Source of the DNA: JADJOM01 sp963817435
Lineage (GTDB): Bacteria; Gemmatimonadota; Gemmatimonadetes; Gemmatimonadales; GWC2-71-9
DNA length: 64,000 nucleotides
NCBI GenBank assembly: GCA_963817435.1
Contig: CAWFNY010000001.1
Span: 310,001-374,000 of the forward strand
Direction of reading: 5' to 3'
Positions within the stretch are counted from its first letter, which is position 1. Each line of letters opens with the position of its first letter. A model generated the notes under the pieces. It did no database searches. It saw only the letters and a program-made list of their open reading frames with translations, and was not told the origin of the DNA. The position numbers were made by a program, and so were the translations under genes. Shown here in pieces: positions 54,319 to 63,876 of this stretch.

Positions 54319-55575
54319 GTGGAGACGATCCGCCTCGATCAGGGCCTCTTCCGGACCGTCGCCCCGAACGGCCTTACCATTCTCACCGAACTCCTCCCCG
54401 GCGTGCGATCCGTCGCAGTCGGGGTGTGGGTCCGGACCGCCAGTGCCCATGAGCCCCGCGGCAAGATGGGCGTGTCGCATCTCCTCGAGCATATGGTCTT
54501 CAAGGGCACCGAGCGGCGCACCGCCCGGCAACTCGCCCTCGAGCTGGAGGTACGGGGCGGCAGCCTCGACGCCTACACCAGCCGCGACCACACCAATTAT
54601 CAGGCCCATATCCTCGACGAGGACCTGCCCCGGGCCCTGGATGTCCTGACCGATCTGGTCCGGCGTCCGCTGCTGCGTGACGAAGACCTGGCGCTCGAGC
54701 GCAACGTGGTGCTCGAGGAGATCGCCACCGTTGACGACACTCCCGACGACATCGTCTTCGAGCTGTTCAGCGACCGGCTCTGGCCGGAGCATCCGTACGG
54801 GTATTCGATTCTCGGGACGCGCGAGACGGTGGGCAGCCTGTCGGCCACGGATCTCCAGGCGGTGCACCGCAGGGGGTACTACCCTGGCAATTGCGTCATC
54901 GCGGCTGCGGGGCGGGTGGACCACGAGCAGATCGTCGCCCTGCTGGCCAAGGAAGGCTGGTTCGACTCGTTCGGCCGGATGGAGCCGCTGCCGCCCGTCG
55001 GTCCCCTTCCGGCCAGGCGCGGCGGGCAGCATCGTATCGAGCGCGATTCCGCCCAGGTCCACATGGTCTTCGGTACCGATACCTTCGCGTATCGCGACCG
55101 GCGCAGGTTTGCGCTCTCGATCATCACCAACGCCTTTGGCGGGGGCATGTCGAGCCGTCTGTTCCAGCGGATTCGCGAGGAGCTGGGTCTCGCCTACGCC
55201 GTCTACGCGTATCAGCAGCTGTTCCGCGCGGCCGGCGTCTCCGCCGTGTACGTGGGGACTCAGCCGTCGACCGCCGATCAGGCGGCGGAGGCGATCCGCG
55301 CGGAGTATGCGCTCCTCGCCCGGGACGGGCTGTCGGATGACGACGTGGCGTCGGGGCGGCAGCAGCTCAAGGGGCAGGTGATGCTGTCGCTGGAGAGCCC
55401 GGTCAGCCGCATGAACCGGCTCGCGACGCTGGTGCTCCACGGCGAGGAGTACCGCCCGCTCGATGCAATTCTGGCGGAGATCGATGCTGTGACTCACGGT
55501 GAGATCGCCGCCATCGCCAGGGAATTTTTCGATCCGGACCGGCAGACTGTCGTCCGCCTGGGGCCAGCGGCGTAG
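54319..55575 (+). CDS. M16 family zinc peptidase
   Basis: A 418-residue peptidase of the mitochondrial-processing-peptidase type. The inverted zinc motif is HLLEHM (near residue 54), with the third ligand Glu about 75 residues later ('VLEEIATVDDTPDD'). The C-terminal lobe carries 'GGGMSSRLFQRIREELGLAYAV', the usual signature. It has the pnp-M16 order common in Gram-positive and FCB bacteria. GTG start 11 bp after pnp. No signal peptide. Confidence 0.92.
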   Translation: METIRLDQGLFRTVAPNGLTILTELLPGVRSVAVGVWVRTASAHEPRGKMGVSHLLEHMVFKGTERRTARQLALELEVRGGSLDAYTSRDHTNYQAHILDEDLPRALDVLTDLVRRPLLRDEDLALERNVVLEEIATVDDTPDDIVFELFSDRLWPEHPYGYSILGTRETVGSLSATDLQAVHRRGYYPGNCVIAAAGRVDHEQIVALLAKEGWFDSFGRMEPLPPVGPLPARRGGQHRIERDSAQVHMVFGTDTFAYRDRRRFALSIITNAFGGGMSSRLFQRIREELGLAYAVYAYQQLFRAAGVSAVYVGTQPSTADQAAEAIRAEYALLARDGLSDDDVASGRQQLKGQVMLSLESPVSRMNRLATLVLHGEEYRPLDAILAEIDAVTHGEIAAIAREFFDPDRQTVVRLGPAA

Positions 55576-55655
55576 GTGCACACGGAAGTGTGTGCCTGCG
55601 TCGCTGGTCCGAGCGCTGACCCGGCACGGACACAACCAACCGAACAGGTCGACTC

Positions 55656-56768
55656 ATGATCATCGGCGTCCCGAAGGAAATCAAAACCAACGAGAATCGC
55701 GTCGCGCTCGTCCCGGCCGGCGCCGAGGCGTTCGTCACCCGTGGAAACACGGTGTACATCGAGAAGGGGGCCGGGGTCGGCAGCGGCTTCCCCGACGATG
55801 CGTACATCGCGGCGGGCGCCAGCATTCTGGCGACGGCGGATGAGGTCTGGGCCAAGTCCGACATGATCATGAAGGTGAAGGAGCCGATCGCCGTGGAATG
55901 GCCGCGGATGCGCGCGGGCCAGGTGATCTACACCTACTTCCACTTTGCGGCCGCCGAGGAGCTGACCCGGGCGGTCATCAAGTCGGGGGCCGTTGCCGTC
56001 GCCTACGAGACGGTGCAACTGCCCCACGGGGAGCTGCCGCTGCTCACGCCGATGTCCGAAGTGGCGGGGCGGATGGCGGTGCAGGAGGGGGCCAAGTATC
56101 TCGAGAAGGTGTTCGGGGGCAGCGGCGTCCTGCTGGGCGGCGTGCCGGGCGTCGCCCCGGCCGAAGTGGTGATCGTGGGCGGTGGTGTCGTGGGCATCAA
56201 CGCGGCAAAGATGGCGGCGGGCCTGGGCGCGCGGGTGACGATCCTCGATATCTCGCTGGAACGGCTCCGCTACCTCGACGATGTGCTGCCAGCCAATGTG
56301 ACGACGCTCTACTCCAACCGCCACAACATTCTTGATGCGATCCGGAAGGCCGACCTGGTCGTGGGCGCCGTCCTGCTGCCGGGCGCCAAGGCACCGCACC
56401 TGATCAAGCGGGCCGACCTCAAGGTGATGAAGCCCGGTTCGGTGATCGTGGATGTGGCGGTGGACCAGGGCGGTTGCGTGGAGACGATCAAGCCGACGAC
56501 GCACGAGAATCCGACCTATTTCGTGGACGGGATCCTGCATTACGCGGTCGCGAACATGCCGGGCGGGGTGCCGCGGACCTCGACGCTCGCGCTCACCAAC
56601 GCGACCCTCTCCTACGGCCTGCGTCTGGCCCGGGACGGGTGGAAGAAGGCCTGCAAGGACGATCGCGCCCTGCAGCTTGGTCTCAACGTGGTCGAGGGCA
56701 AGGTGGTCTATCCGGGCGTCGCGGAGGCGTTCAACCTGCCGCTCGTCAAGGTCGAGTCGGTGCTTTGA
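55656..56768 (+). CDS. ald: alanine dehydrogenase
   Basis: A 370-residue NAD-dependent enzyme interconverting alanine with pyruvate and ammonia. It starts 'MIIGVPKEIKTNENRVALVP', includes the substrate site 'EWPRMRAGQVIYTYFHFA', the Rossmann 'VVIVGGGVVGINAAKMAAGLG' and 'PGSVIVDVAVDQGGC'. The length equals the family norm (371). Its TGA overlaps the dut TTG. Confidence 0.96.
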   Translation: MIIGVPKEIKTNENRVALVPAGAEAFVTRGNTVYIEKGAGVGSGFPDDAYIAAGASILATADEVWAKSDMIMKVKEPIAVEWPRMRAGQVIYTYFHFAAAEELTRAVIKSGAVAVAYETVQLPHGELPLLTPMSEVAGRMAVQEGAKYLEKVFGGSGVLLGGVPGVAPAEVVIVGGGVVGINAAKMAAGLGARVTILDISLERLRYLDDVLPANVTTLYSNRHNILDAIRKADLVVGAVLLPGAKAPHLIKRADLKVMKPGSVIVDVAVDQGGCVETIKPTTHENPTYFVDGILHYAVANMPGGVPRTSTLALTNATLSYGLRLARDGWKKACKDDRALQLGLNVVEGKVVYPGVAEAFNLPLVKVESVL

Positions 56769-57218
56769 TCGAGGTCCAGTTCGTCCGGCTGCCCCATGGG
56801 GAGGGGCTGCCGGTGCCGACGCTCGCCACGCCCGGGTCGGCCGGGCACGATCTGGCGAGCGCCGACGCGGGGGTCCTGGAGTCGCTCGAGCGCCGGCTCT
56901 TCCGCACCGGGTTCTCGATTGCGGTGCCGGCCGGGCATGAGTGCCAGATCCGGCCCCGTTCCGGCCTGGCACTCAAGCATGGCATCACCCTCCCCAACAG
57001 TCCGGCGACCATCGACAGCGACTACCGGGGCGAACTGATGGTGGCCCTCGTCAACCTGGGCCGGGAATCGTTCGAGGTGACCCGCGGAATGCGGATCGCG
57101 CAGCTGGTGTTCGCCCGAGTGGAGCCGGCGGCCTTCTCGCGAGGTGGCCGCCCTGCCGCCCACGGACCGGGGTCAGGGCGGGTTCGGGAGCACGGGAACG
57201 GGCCGGCTCGGTGGCTGA
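56765..57218 (+). CDS. dut: dUTP diphosphatase, one frameshift as sequenced
   Basis: A trimeric dUTPase that hydrolyses dUTP to dUMP. Motifs 1-4 read in the first frame: 'PGSAGHDLASADAG', 'RPRSGLALKHGI', 'LPNSPATIDSDYRGELMV' and 'RIAQLVFARVEP'. The fifth, mobile-arm motif needed for catalysis (RGQGGFGSTGTG) reads only in the next frame from 57141. The shift lies at TTCTCG-C-GAGGTG and equals one extra base. With correction the protein ends at 57218; uncorrected it runs to 57238 without motif 5. The TTG start overlaps the ald stop (TTGA). Confidence 0.8.
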
Positions 57219-57276
57219 GCCACGGGCCCCCCGGGTGACGCCCATCACCGGTCGCCAAGTCGTCTAAATATCAGTC

Positions 57277-57308
57277 TTGTCCCATCTTAGGCCCACCGTT
57301 AGCTTTTG
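57277..57308 (+). promoter_or_regulatory. putative promoter of the mreBCD-PBP2-rodA operon
   Basis: TTG (57277-57279) followed after 20 bases by TAGCTTTTG (57300-57308), 27 bp before the mreB ATG. It matches the rpsA and rplM elements. Confidence 0.6.
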
Positions 57309-57335
57309 GCCCAATTCGCTAGCCTGGCTCCGGTG

Positions 57336-58373
57336 ATGAAGTTTCCGTCCTTAAAACTCGGTTCGTTTATCCCTGCGAATGAAATCGCGGTGGATCTCGG
57401 CACAGCCAACACCCTCATCTACGTGAAGGGTGAAGGCATCGTGCTGAACGAGCCTTCGGTGGTGGCCATCGAGAAGGCCACCGGCAAGATCAAGGGCATC
57501 GGTCTCGAGGCGAAGCGGATGCTGGGCCGCACGCCGGACGGCATTCTCGCCGTGCGTCCGCTGAAGGACGGCGTGATCGCCGACTTCGACGTGACCGAGA
57601 AGATGCTGCGGTACTTCCTGAAGACCATCATCGACAAGCATGTGTTCCGGGTCCGCCCGAAGGTGATCGTCTGCGTTCCGTCAGGCATCACCGAGGTGGA
57701 GCGCCGCGCCGTGCGCGACTCGGCGGAGACCGCCGGCGCGAAGCAGGTCGACATGGTGGCCGAGCCGATGGCCGCGGCGATCGGCGTGGGGCTGCCGGTC
57801 GAGACGCCGACGGGCAACATGGTGATCGACATCGGCGGCGGCACCACGGAGATCGCGGTCATCGCGCTGTCGGGCATCGTCTCGGACACCTCGATCCGGG
57901 TCGGCGGCGACGAGCTCGACCAGGCGATCGTGCAGTTCATGCGCAAGAACTACAACCTGCTCGTCGGCGAGCCGACGGCGGAGTCGATCAAGATCAAGAT
58001 CGGCTCCGCGGCGCCCACCGGCGACGAGCGGGAGATGGAAGTGAAGGGGCGGGACCTCGTGTCAGGCATCCCCAAGACGGTGCGGGTGCATTCGAGCGAG
58101 ATCCGCGAGGCGGTGCAGGAGCCGATCCAGCAGATCGTGGACGCGGTGCGTCGCGCGCTGGAGATCACGCCCCCGGAACTCGCCAGCGATATCGTCGACC
58201 GGGGCATCATCATGACGGGCGGCGGGGCGCTGATCCGCGGGCTCGACATCCTGCTCGCCCAGGAAACCGGCCTGCCGATTCATGTGGACGAGGACCCGCT
58301 CACCTGTGTCGTGCGAGGCGCCGGCCGGATCCTCGACGACTACGAGAAGTACCAAAGCGTCCTCTACCGGTAA
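57336..58373 (+). CDS. mreB: rod-shape-determining protein MreB (actin-like)
   Basis: A 345-residue actin homologue that guides lateral wall synthesis. The phosphate-1 motif is 'EIAVDLGTANTLIYVKGEG' near residue 13, the phosphate-2 'MVIDIGGGTTEIAVIALSG' and the adenosine motif 'GGGALIRGLDILLAQETGLP'. The ATG at 57336 is used; a further upstream frame has no homology. Its TAA overlaps the mreC ATG (TAATG). Confidence 0.97.
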   Translation: MKFPSLKLGSFIPANEIAVDLGTANTLIYVKGEGIVLNEPSVVAIEKATGKIKGIGLEAKRMLGRTPDGILAVRPLKDGVIADFDVTEKMLRYFLKTIIDKHVFRVRPKVIVCVPSGITEVERRAVRDSAETAGAKQVDMVAEPMAAAIGVGLPVETPTGNMVIDIGGGTTEIAVIALSGIVSDTSIRVGGDELDQAIVQFMRKNYNLLVGEPTAESIKIKIGSAAPTGDEREMEVKGRDLVSGIPKTVRVHSSEIREAVQEPIQQIVDAVRRALEITPPELASDIVDRGIIMTGGGALIRGLDILLAQETGLPIHVDEDPLTCVVRGAGRILDDYEKYQSVLYR

Positions 58374-59212
58374 TGGCGACCGGGTCGGACCGCTCCCTCT
58401 CCCGGCGGGACTCCGCCCTCTTCTTCGCCTGCGTTGTCCTCTCGCTCATGATGCTGGCCCGCCCCGACTGGGGCGCGGCAGTCACGGGCGCCATTCGCGT
58501 CTCGGTGCTCCGCCCCTTCCTGTGGATGCAGACCCGGGCGGAAGAGTCCCGCACCAGCCGCGCCGCCTTCGACGCCCTCCGCGCGGAACGTGATTCCGCC
58601 TCCCACGCGGCCGAGTTCCTGCCTTCCCTCCGCGATGAGAATCAGCGGCTCCGCCGGCTGCTTGGCCTGGGGGCGAGGCTGCCGGCCAAGTACATCGCCG
58701 CGGAAGTCCTGCACCAGAGCTACCCGACCGATGGGCGGACCTTGGTGCTGTCGGCCGGCAAGCGCGCCGGCGTGGCGGTATTCGACCCCGTTGTCTCCGC
58801 CGAAGGGCTCATCGGGGTGGTGCGGATCGTGGAGCAGGAGCGGAGTGTTGCGATGACCTGGATCCATCCCGAATTTCGGGCGAGCGCCTTCACACTGCCG
58901 GGCAATGTGTTCGGCGTGATCTGGCCGGGAGCGCAGGTGACGGGCACCGAGCAGCTGCTGCAGCTTCGCGGCGTGGCCATCCGCGACTCGATTCCGGAAG
59001 GGACTCTGGTGGTCACCTCCGGGCTTGGGGGCGTGTATCCGCCGGGGATTCCGATCGGGACGGTGATCGGCCAGGCCAGCGAGGAAACCGGCTGGGAGCG
59101 GATCTACGTCGTCCGGCCTTCGGGCAATCCCGCGAGCGCCAGCCAGGTACTGATCCTCAAGACGACGGACACCAGCCTGGTCCGCGCCTTCCAGGGGGAC
59201 ACCGCCCCATGA
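58373..59212 (+). CDS. mreC: rod-shape-determining protein MreC
   Basis: A 279-residue bitopic protein. One membrane span (about residues 10-30) is followed by a coiled coil (about 55-90, 'FDALRAERDSASHAAEFLP') and the beta-domain with 'RTLVLSAGKRAGVAVFDPV' and 'LVVTSGLGGVYPPGIPIGTV', the MreC signature. It links MreB with the periplasmic synthesis enzymes. Overlaps mreD by 4 bp. Confidence 0.95.
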   Translation: MATGSDRSLSRRDSALFFACVVLSLMMLARPDWGAAVTGAIRVSVLRPFLWMQTRAEESRTSRAAFDALRAERDSASHAAEFLPSLRDENQRLRRLLGLGARLPAKYIAAEVLHQSYPTDGRTLVLSAGKRAGVAVFDPVVSAEGLIGVVRIVEQERSVAMTWIHPEFRASAFTLPGNVFGVIWPGAQVTGTEQLLQLRGVAIRDSIPEGTLVVTSGLGGVYPPGIPIGTVIGQASEETGWERIYVVRPSGNPASASQVLILKTTDTSLVRAFQGDTAP

Positions 59213-59706
59213 TCGCGATCCGGGCGGATCGCGGCCGGCTCTGGGCCGTGCTCGGGCTGCTGGCCGTGCTGCAGTTCGCTGTGCGCCCGCGACTGGGGTA
59301 CCCCATGATCGCGCCGGACTTCCTGCTCCTCGCGCTCATGCTCTACGCCATCCGCAGCCGGCCCGGCACCGCGGCCGTGGCGGGTTTCCTGGTCGGGCTT
59401 GCGGGAGACGCAGTGACTCCGGCGCGGGTCGGGGCGGGGGCGCTCGCGCACACGCTGGTCGGCTATCTGGCCGCGTGGGGCAGGGCGGTCTTCTTCCCCG
59501 ACAACCTGTTCATCAACGGGCTGGTGATCGCGCTCGGCGTCTGGATCCGCAATGCGGTGCAGCTCATAGCGAGCGGCCCCGGGACCGGCGGGCTTACGGT
59601 TCAGCTATTCGTCTGGGCGCCTCTCCAGGCCATCACCACCGCCCTGATGGCAGCCCTGGTGCTGGTAGTCTTTCAGCGCTGGCTCGATATCCGGCTCGAG
59701 GCATGA
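59209..59706 (+). CDS. mreD: rod-shape-determining protein MreD
   Basis: A 165-residue hydrophobic protein with about five membrane helices and the Arg/Asp pattern of MreD ('PRLGYPMIAPDFLLLALM', 'VAGFLVGLAGDAVTPARVGA'). The family is poorly conserved, so the call leans on position between mreC and the PBP2 gene, with 4-bp overlaps on both sides. Confidence 0.88.
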   Translation: MIAIRADRGRLWAVLGLLAVLQFAVRPRLGYPMIAPDFLLLALMLYAIRSRPGTAAVAGFLVGLAGDAVTPARVGAGALAHTLVGYLAAWGRAVFFPDNLFINGLVIALGVWIRNAVQLIASGPGTGGLTVQLFVWAPLQAITTALMAALVLVVFQRWLDIRLEA

Positions 59707-61556
59707 ACGAGTTCCATCCTTCCCGCCTGCGGGAACGCTCCGTCCGGGCGCAGTGGGTGCTCGCCGTCGCCTTCCTCGTCCTCGTTGGGGCGTTCTTCCG
59801 GACCCAGATCCTGCAGTTCGACCAGTATCGGCTCCGCGCCCAGAACAACCGGCTCCGCCCGGTGCCGCTGCAGCCGGCGCGGGGGACCGTGTACGACCGG
59901 ACCGGCAAGGTGATCGCGGAGACCGTTCCCGGGTTCTCAGTGGCGCTGCTCGCCTCGTCGACCGACTCGCTGCGGCAGGTGCTGCGCCGCTTCCGCCAGG
60001 TCGTGCCCATCGATTCGGCCGATGCGGAGGAGGTGGTCAACCGCTACCTGCAGGCACGCTACCAGCCGGCGATGGTGCTGGGAAGCGCGACCAGGGAGCA
60101 GGTGGCCCGGCTCGAGGAGCATCGAACCGATCTGCCGGGGCTCGTGATCCAGTCGGAGCCCAGGCGGATCTATCCCCGCGGCACCGCGGTGGCGCACCTG
60201 GTGGGCTACGTGGGTGAGGTCACTCAGAGCGACCTCGACCAGTCGCGGTACGCGGGGGCTCGATTGGGCTCGGTAGTGGGCCGCTCCGGCATCGAGCAGG
60301 AATACGACGACACCCTGCGCGGCACCCCGGGGATGCGGTACATCGAGGTGGATGCCCGCGGCCGCCTGGTGCGGGAGCAGGGTGCGGCACCCCCACTCCC
60401 CTCCGTCGCGGGGAAGAACCTGCGGACGACCATCGACCTCGACCTGCAGCTCTTCGTCGACAGCATCTGGCCCAAGGGCCAGCTCGGCGCCCTCGTCGCG
60501 ATGACCCCCAAAGGGGAGATCCGGGCGCTCTACTCGACGCCCGCGTACGATCCCAACGATTTCATCGGCGGCATCTCCACCGCAGAGTGGCGGAGGCTGA
60601 ACAGCGACCCCACGCTGCCGCTCCTCAACCGCGCGCTGCAGGTCAAGTATCCTCCCGGCTCGCCGTTCAAGCTCGCCACCGCGATCATGGGGCTCCGGCG
60701 CGGGCTGGTCGGCTTCGACAGCCATATGCCCCAGCCGTGCACCGGCGGCATGCAGTACGGGAATCGCTACTTCAAGTGCTGGGACAAGCGCGGCCATGGG
60801 TCGCTCGACCTGACCCGCGCGATTGCGCTGAGCTGCGATGTCTACTTCTACCAACTCGGGCTCCGGGTGCAGCTCGCCAACCTGCTGGCCGACGGCGTAT
60901 CGATGGGCTTCGGGGACCGGACTCACGTGGATCTCGCGAACGAGACCACGCCGATCTGGCCCACTTCAACGCAGTGGTTCGACAAGCGCTACGGGCCGCG
61001 GGGGTGGAGTGGAGCGGCGATGCTCAATCTCGCCATCGGTCAGGGAGAGAACACCCAGACCCTCATGAACATGGTGCGGTTCTATGCCGCGCTGGCCGGG
61101 GATGGCAAGACGCCGACGCCCTATCTGGTGCGGCCCGACACCGCGGCTCCCCACGATCTGCACCTCACGGCCGAGCAGCTGAGCGGGCTGCGCAAGGCAC
61201 TGATCGCCGTGGTCGAGGGCGGCACCGCCGCGCGCAGTCGCATCAAGGAATTCACGGTCGCGGGCAAGACGGGGACCGCCCAGAACGCGGGCAAGGATCA
61301 CGGCTGGTTCATCGGCTTCGCGCCGGCGGAGAAGCCCGAGATCGTCATCGGCGCGATCTTCGAGTTCGGTGGGCATGGCAGCGCCGTCGCCCCCTACGTC
61401 GTGCAGGCGATCCGGCGATATGTCCTCGGCCCGGACTCCACCGACACCCGTATTCCCCGGAAGCTCGATCTGCCGGGGGATGCCCCGTCCGGGCAGCGCC
61501 AGGACACGCCGATCGGTCCGGAGCAGCCTGCGGCGAATCCCGCGGAGACACCCTGA
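59703..61556 (+). CDS. mrdA: penicillin-binding protein 2 (elongasome transpeptidase)
   Basis: A 617-residue class B PBP. One membrane span (about residues 17-36), the pedestal/dimerisation domain with 'QPARGTVYDRTGKVIAETVPG' and 'RIYPRGTAVAHLVGYVG', and the transpeptidase domain. The active site has the Ser in 'PPGSPFKLATAIMG' (SxxK), the SCD motif in 'ALSCDVYFYQLG' and KTG in 'VAGKTGTAQNAG'. The ATG overlaps mreD and the TGA overlaps rodA. It partners with RodA in cell elongation. Confidence 0.95.
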   Translation: MNEFHPSRLRERSVRAQWVLAVAFLVLVGAFFRTQILQFDQYRLRAQNNRLRPVPLQPARGTVYDRTGKVIAETVPGFSVALLASSTDSLRQVLRRFRQVVPIDSADAEEVVNRYLQARYQPAMVLGSATREQVARLEEHRTDLPGLVIQSEPRRIYPRGTAVAHLVGYVGEVTQSDLDQSRYAGARLGSVVGRSGIEQEYDDTLRGTPGMRYIEVDARGRLVREQGAAPPLPSVAGKNLRTTIDLDLQLFVDSIWPKGQLGALVAMTPKGEIRALYSTPAYDPNDFIGGISTAEWRRLNSDPTLPLLNRALQVKYPPGSPFKLATAIMGLRRGLVGFDSHMPQPCTGGMQYGNRYFKCWDKRGHGSLDLTRAIALSCDVYFYQLGLRVQLANLLADGVSMGFGDRTHVDLANETTPIWPTSTQWFDKRYGPRGWSGAAMLNLAIGQGENTQTLMNMVRFYAALAGDGKTPTPYLVRPDTAAPHDLHLTAEQLSGLRKALIAVVEGGTAARSRIKEFTVAGKTGTAQNAGKDHGWFIGFAPAEKPEIVIGAIFEFGGHGSAVAPYVVQAIRRYVLGPDSTDTRIPRKLDLPGDAPSGQRQDTPIGPEQPAANPAETP

Positions 61557-62809
61557 TGGTGCGCTCGCGGAATCTCGGCATGGACCGGCCGTTTCTGCTG
61601 GTCATCGGGCTGCTGCTGCTGTACGGCGTGATCGTGCTCTACTCCGCCGGCCAGACCGATGTGCCGAGCTTCAGCGCGGCCGGTGCATGGCGGCGGCAGA
61701 TCATCTGGATCGGCGGAGGAGCGATCGTCGCGTACCTCGCCTTCCGGCTTTCACCACGACTGCTCGAATGGGCCGCGCTGCCCGTCTACGTCGTCGGCCT
61801 TCTGCTGCTGGGGATCACCCTGGTCATCGGCCGAGGCGCAGGCACCGCAGCCAGCAGCAAGAGCTGGATCTTCATCGGTGGCCACGCGATCGGACAGCCG
61901 TCCGAATTCGCCAAACTGGCGGTGGTGCTCATGCTGGCCCGCCATCTTTCGGGCCGGCGCGAGGCGCCGGAGACGATGATGGATCTGTTGCCAGCGGTGC
62001 TGATCGCCGGCGTACCGGCGCTGCTGGTCCTGGCTCAGCCGGACTTGGGGAGCGCCCTGGTGTTCGCCGGGGTCCTCTTCGCCATGCTCTTCTGGGCCGG
62101 CACCCCTCCAACACTGCTTCTCATGCTCGCCTCACCGGTGGCGAGCCTGCTGCTGGCGTTCAATCTCTGGACCTGGCTGGTCTGGATGGTGATGCTCGGC
62201 GTCCTGATCGCGATCTGGCGGCCCTATTTCTGGGAAGGGGTGGCGGTGTTCGCGGGCAACTCGGCGATGGGGTTCCTCGCCCTGCCGGTGTGGCGCAAGC
62301 TTGCTCCCTACCAGCAGAATCGGCTGCTCACCTTTCTCAACCCCGAAGTCGATCCCCAGAAGGCCGGGTACCACGCCATCCAGTCCAAGGTCGCGATCGG
62401 CTCCGGTGGATGGTTCGGCAACGGCTACCTCGAAGGGCCCCAGAAGCGGCTGGCATTCCTGCCCGAGCAGCACACGGACTTCATCTTCGCCGTGGTCGGT
62501 GAGGAGCTGGGATTCTTCGGGGTGCTGGTCGCGCTCATCCTGTTTCTGTCACTGTTCCTGGTGCTGGTCCGGATCGCCCGCCGAGCCACGGATCCGTTCT
62601 CAGGACTGATGGTCTTCGGCATCCTGGGGCTGCTGTTCACCCACGTGTTCGAGAATGTCGGGATGACGGTGAACGTGATGCCGATCACGGGGATCCCGCT
62701 GCCATTCTTCTCGTATGGCGGCTCGTTCCTGCTGTCCACGGCGGTGGGGGTTGGGCTCTGCCTGCGGACGGCGTGGGACTCCAGGCTTGGTGGCTATCTC
62801 GATGTATGA
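61556..62809 (+). CDS. rodA: SEDS peptidoglycan polymerase RodA
   Basis: A 417-residue protein with about ten membrane helices. SEDS signatures include 'GQPSEFAKLAVVLMLARHLS', 'LAQPDLGSALVF', with the catalytic Asp following the Pro, and 'PITGIPLPFFSYGGSFLL' near the end. 'FLPEQHTDFIFAVVGEELGF' is also typical. It polymerises glycan chains with PBP2. ATG overlaps the upstream stop (TGATG). Confidence 0.96.
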   Translation: MVRSRNLGMDRPFLLVIGLLLLYGVIVLYSAGQTDVPSFSAAGAWRRQIIWIGGGAIVAYLAFRLSPRLLEWAALPVYVVGLLLLGITLVIGRGAGTAASSKSWIFIGGHAIGQPSEFAKLAVVLMLARHLSGRREAPETMMDLLPAVLIAGVPALLVLAQPDLGSALVFAGVLFAMLFWAGTPPTLLLMLASPVASLLLAFNLWTWLVWMVMLGVLIAIWRPYFWEGVAVFAGNSAMGFLALPVWRKLAPYQQNRLLTFLNPEVDPQKAGYHAIQSKVAIGSGGWFGNGYLEGPQKRLAFLPEQHTDFIFAVVGEELGFFGVLVALILFLSLFLVLVRIARRATDPFSGLMVFGILGLLFTHVFENVGMTVNVMPITGIPLPFFSYGGSFLLSTAVGVGLCLRTAWDSRLGGYLDV

Positions 62810-62913
62810 CAACGGGTTACGTAGAAGGGTCTAGCGCTGGTGGCTGCACCTCCCCAAATTGTGTGATCCTGAAGTGGCCCTGAAGTCAGCCTCACATCTC
62901 TCCCTGAACCCAT

Positions 62914-63783
62914 ATGGCCGTCATGGCATGGTTCAAAAAAGAGAGGAAGCCCCGCTCGTCAGTGCGGGAGCGCCTCGAGATACCCCCGGACGCATGGGAG
63001 AAGTGCGACACGTGCGGGCACGTCGATATCCGGGAGAAGTTCGAGCGGGTGCTCAACGTGTGCCCCGAGTGCGGGCATCACCGCCGGTTTACTGCGGAAG
63101 AGTACATCGAGCTGTTGTCGGACGACGGGTCGTGGCGGGAACTCTACGCGAATCTGCGTTCCGCCGATCCCCTGAATTTCGAGCACTACCCCCAGCGCCT
63201 GGCCGCTTCGCAGAAGAAGGTTGGCACCTCGGACGCCATTTTCACCGGTGCCGCCAAGCTGGAAGGCGCTCCGCTTCATCTCGGCGTGATGAATTTCGCG
63301 TTCATGGGTGGCTCGATGGGGTCGGTCGTGGGTGAGAAGATCGCGCGACTCGCGCGGCGGTCTGCCGAGAAGCGAATTCCGATGGTACTGGTCTGTACTT
63401 CGGGCGGGGCGCGAATGCAGGAGGGGGTGTTCTCGCTTATGCAGATGGCCAAGACCTCCGCCGCCATCGCCCAGCTCTACCATCTCTCCGTTCCGTACAT
63501 CTCCATCCTCACCAATCCCACCACTGGCGGCGTCTCCGCATCCTTCGCGATGCAGGGCGACGTGATCCTTGCCGAGCCGGGCGCGGTCATCGGATTCGCA
63601 GGCCAGCGGGTGATCAAGCAGACGATCGGCCAGGATCTTCCCGAGGGCTTCCAGACCGCGGAGTTCCTGCTGGAAAAGGGGCAGATTGACGACGTCGTCC
63701 CGCGGGCGTCACTCCGGGAAACGACGGCCCGGCTGCTCCGGCACATGCGCGGCCAGCGGCTGGCGGAGGAGCCAGCGGAATAG
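62914..63783 (+). CDS. accD: acetyl-CoA carboxylase carboxyltransferase beta subunit
   Basis: A 289-residue subunit that transfers CO2 to acetyl-CoA in fatty acid synthesis. The N-terminal four-Cys zinc ribbon (CDTCGH and CPECGH) is followed by the crotonase fold: 'GVMNFAFMGGSMGSVVGEKI', 'VCTSGGARMQEGVFSLMQMAK' and 'LTNPTTGGVSASFAMQGD'. An ATG at 62923 is an equally good start. No accA is in the window. It is distinct from the pccB-type subunit at 32149. Confidence 0.95.
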   Translation: MAVMAWFKKERKPRSSVRERLEIPPDAWEKCDTCGHVDIREKFERVLNVCPECGHHRRFTAEEYIELLSDDGSWRELYANLRSADPLNFEHYPQRLAASQKKVGTSDAIFTGAAKLEGAPLHLGVMNFAFMGGSMGSVVGEKIARLARRSAEKRIPMVLVCTSGGARMQEGVFSLMQMAKTSAAIAQLYHLSVPYISILTNPTTGGVSASFAMQGDVILAEPGAVIGFAGQRVIKQTIGQDLPEGFQTAEFLLEKGQIDDVVPRASLRETTARLLRHMRGQRLAEEPAE

Positions 63784-63807
63784 ACCGCTGCCGGATGGAC
63801 AGGAGAG

Positions 63808-63839
63808 GAGCCCCGCCGAGTGTCTGGCGGGGCTCTTTC
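63808..63839 (+). terminator. terminator after accD
   Basis: A perfect 10-bp stem (GAGCCCCGCC with GGCGGGGCTC, 63808-63817 and 63826-63835) with an 8-base loop, followed by TTTCG. It may serve both accD and the converging partial gene. Confidence 0.8.
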
Positions 63840-63876
63840 GTCTGTGGCTGGGGAGCCGTCTCCCCGGCGCGCGTCG

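Noticed and set aside
56474..56764. N-terminal extension of dut
   Set aside because: It overlaps ald; dUTPase homology starts at the TTG at 56765.
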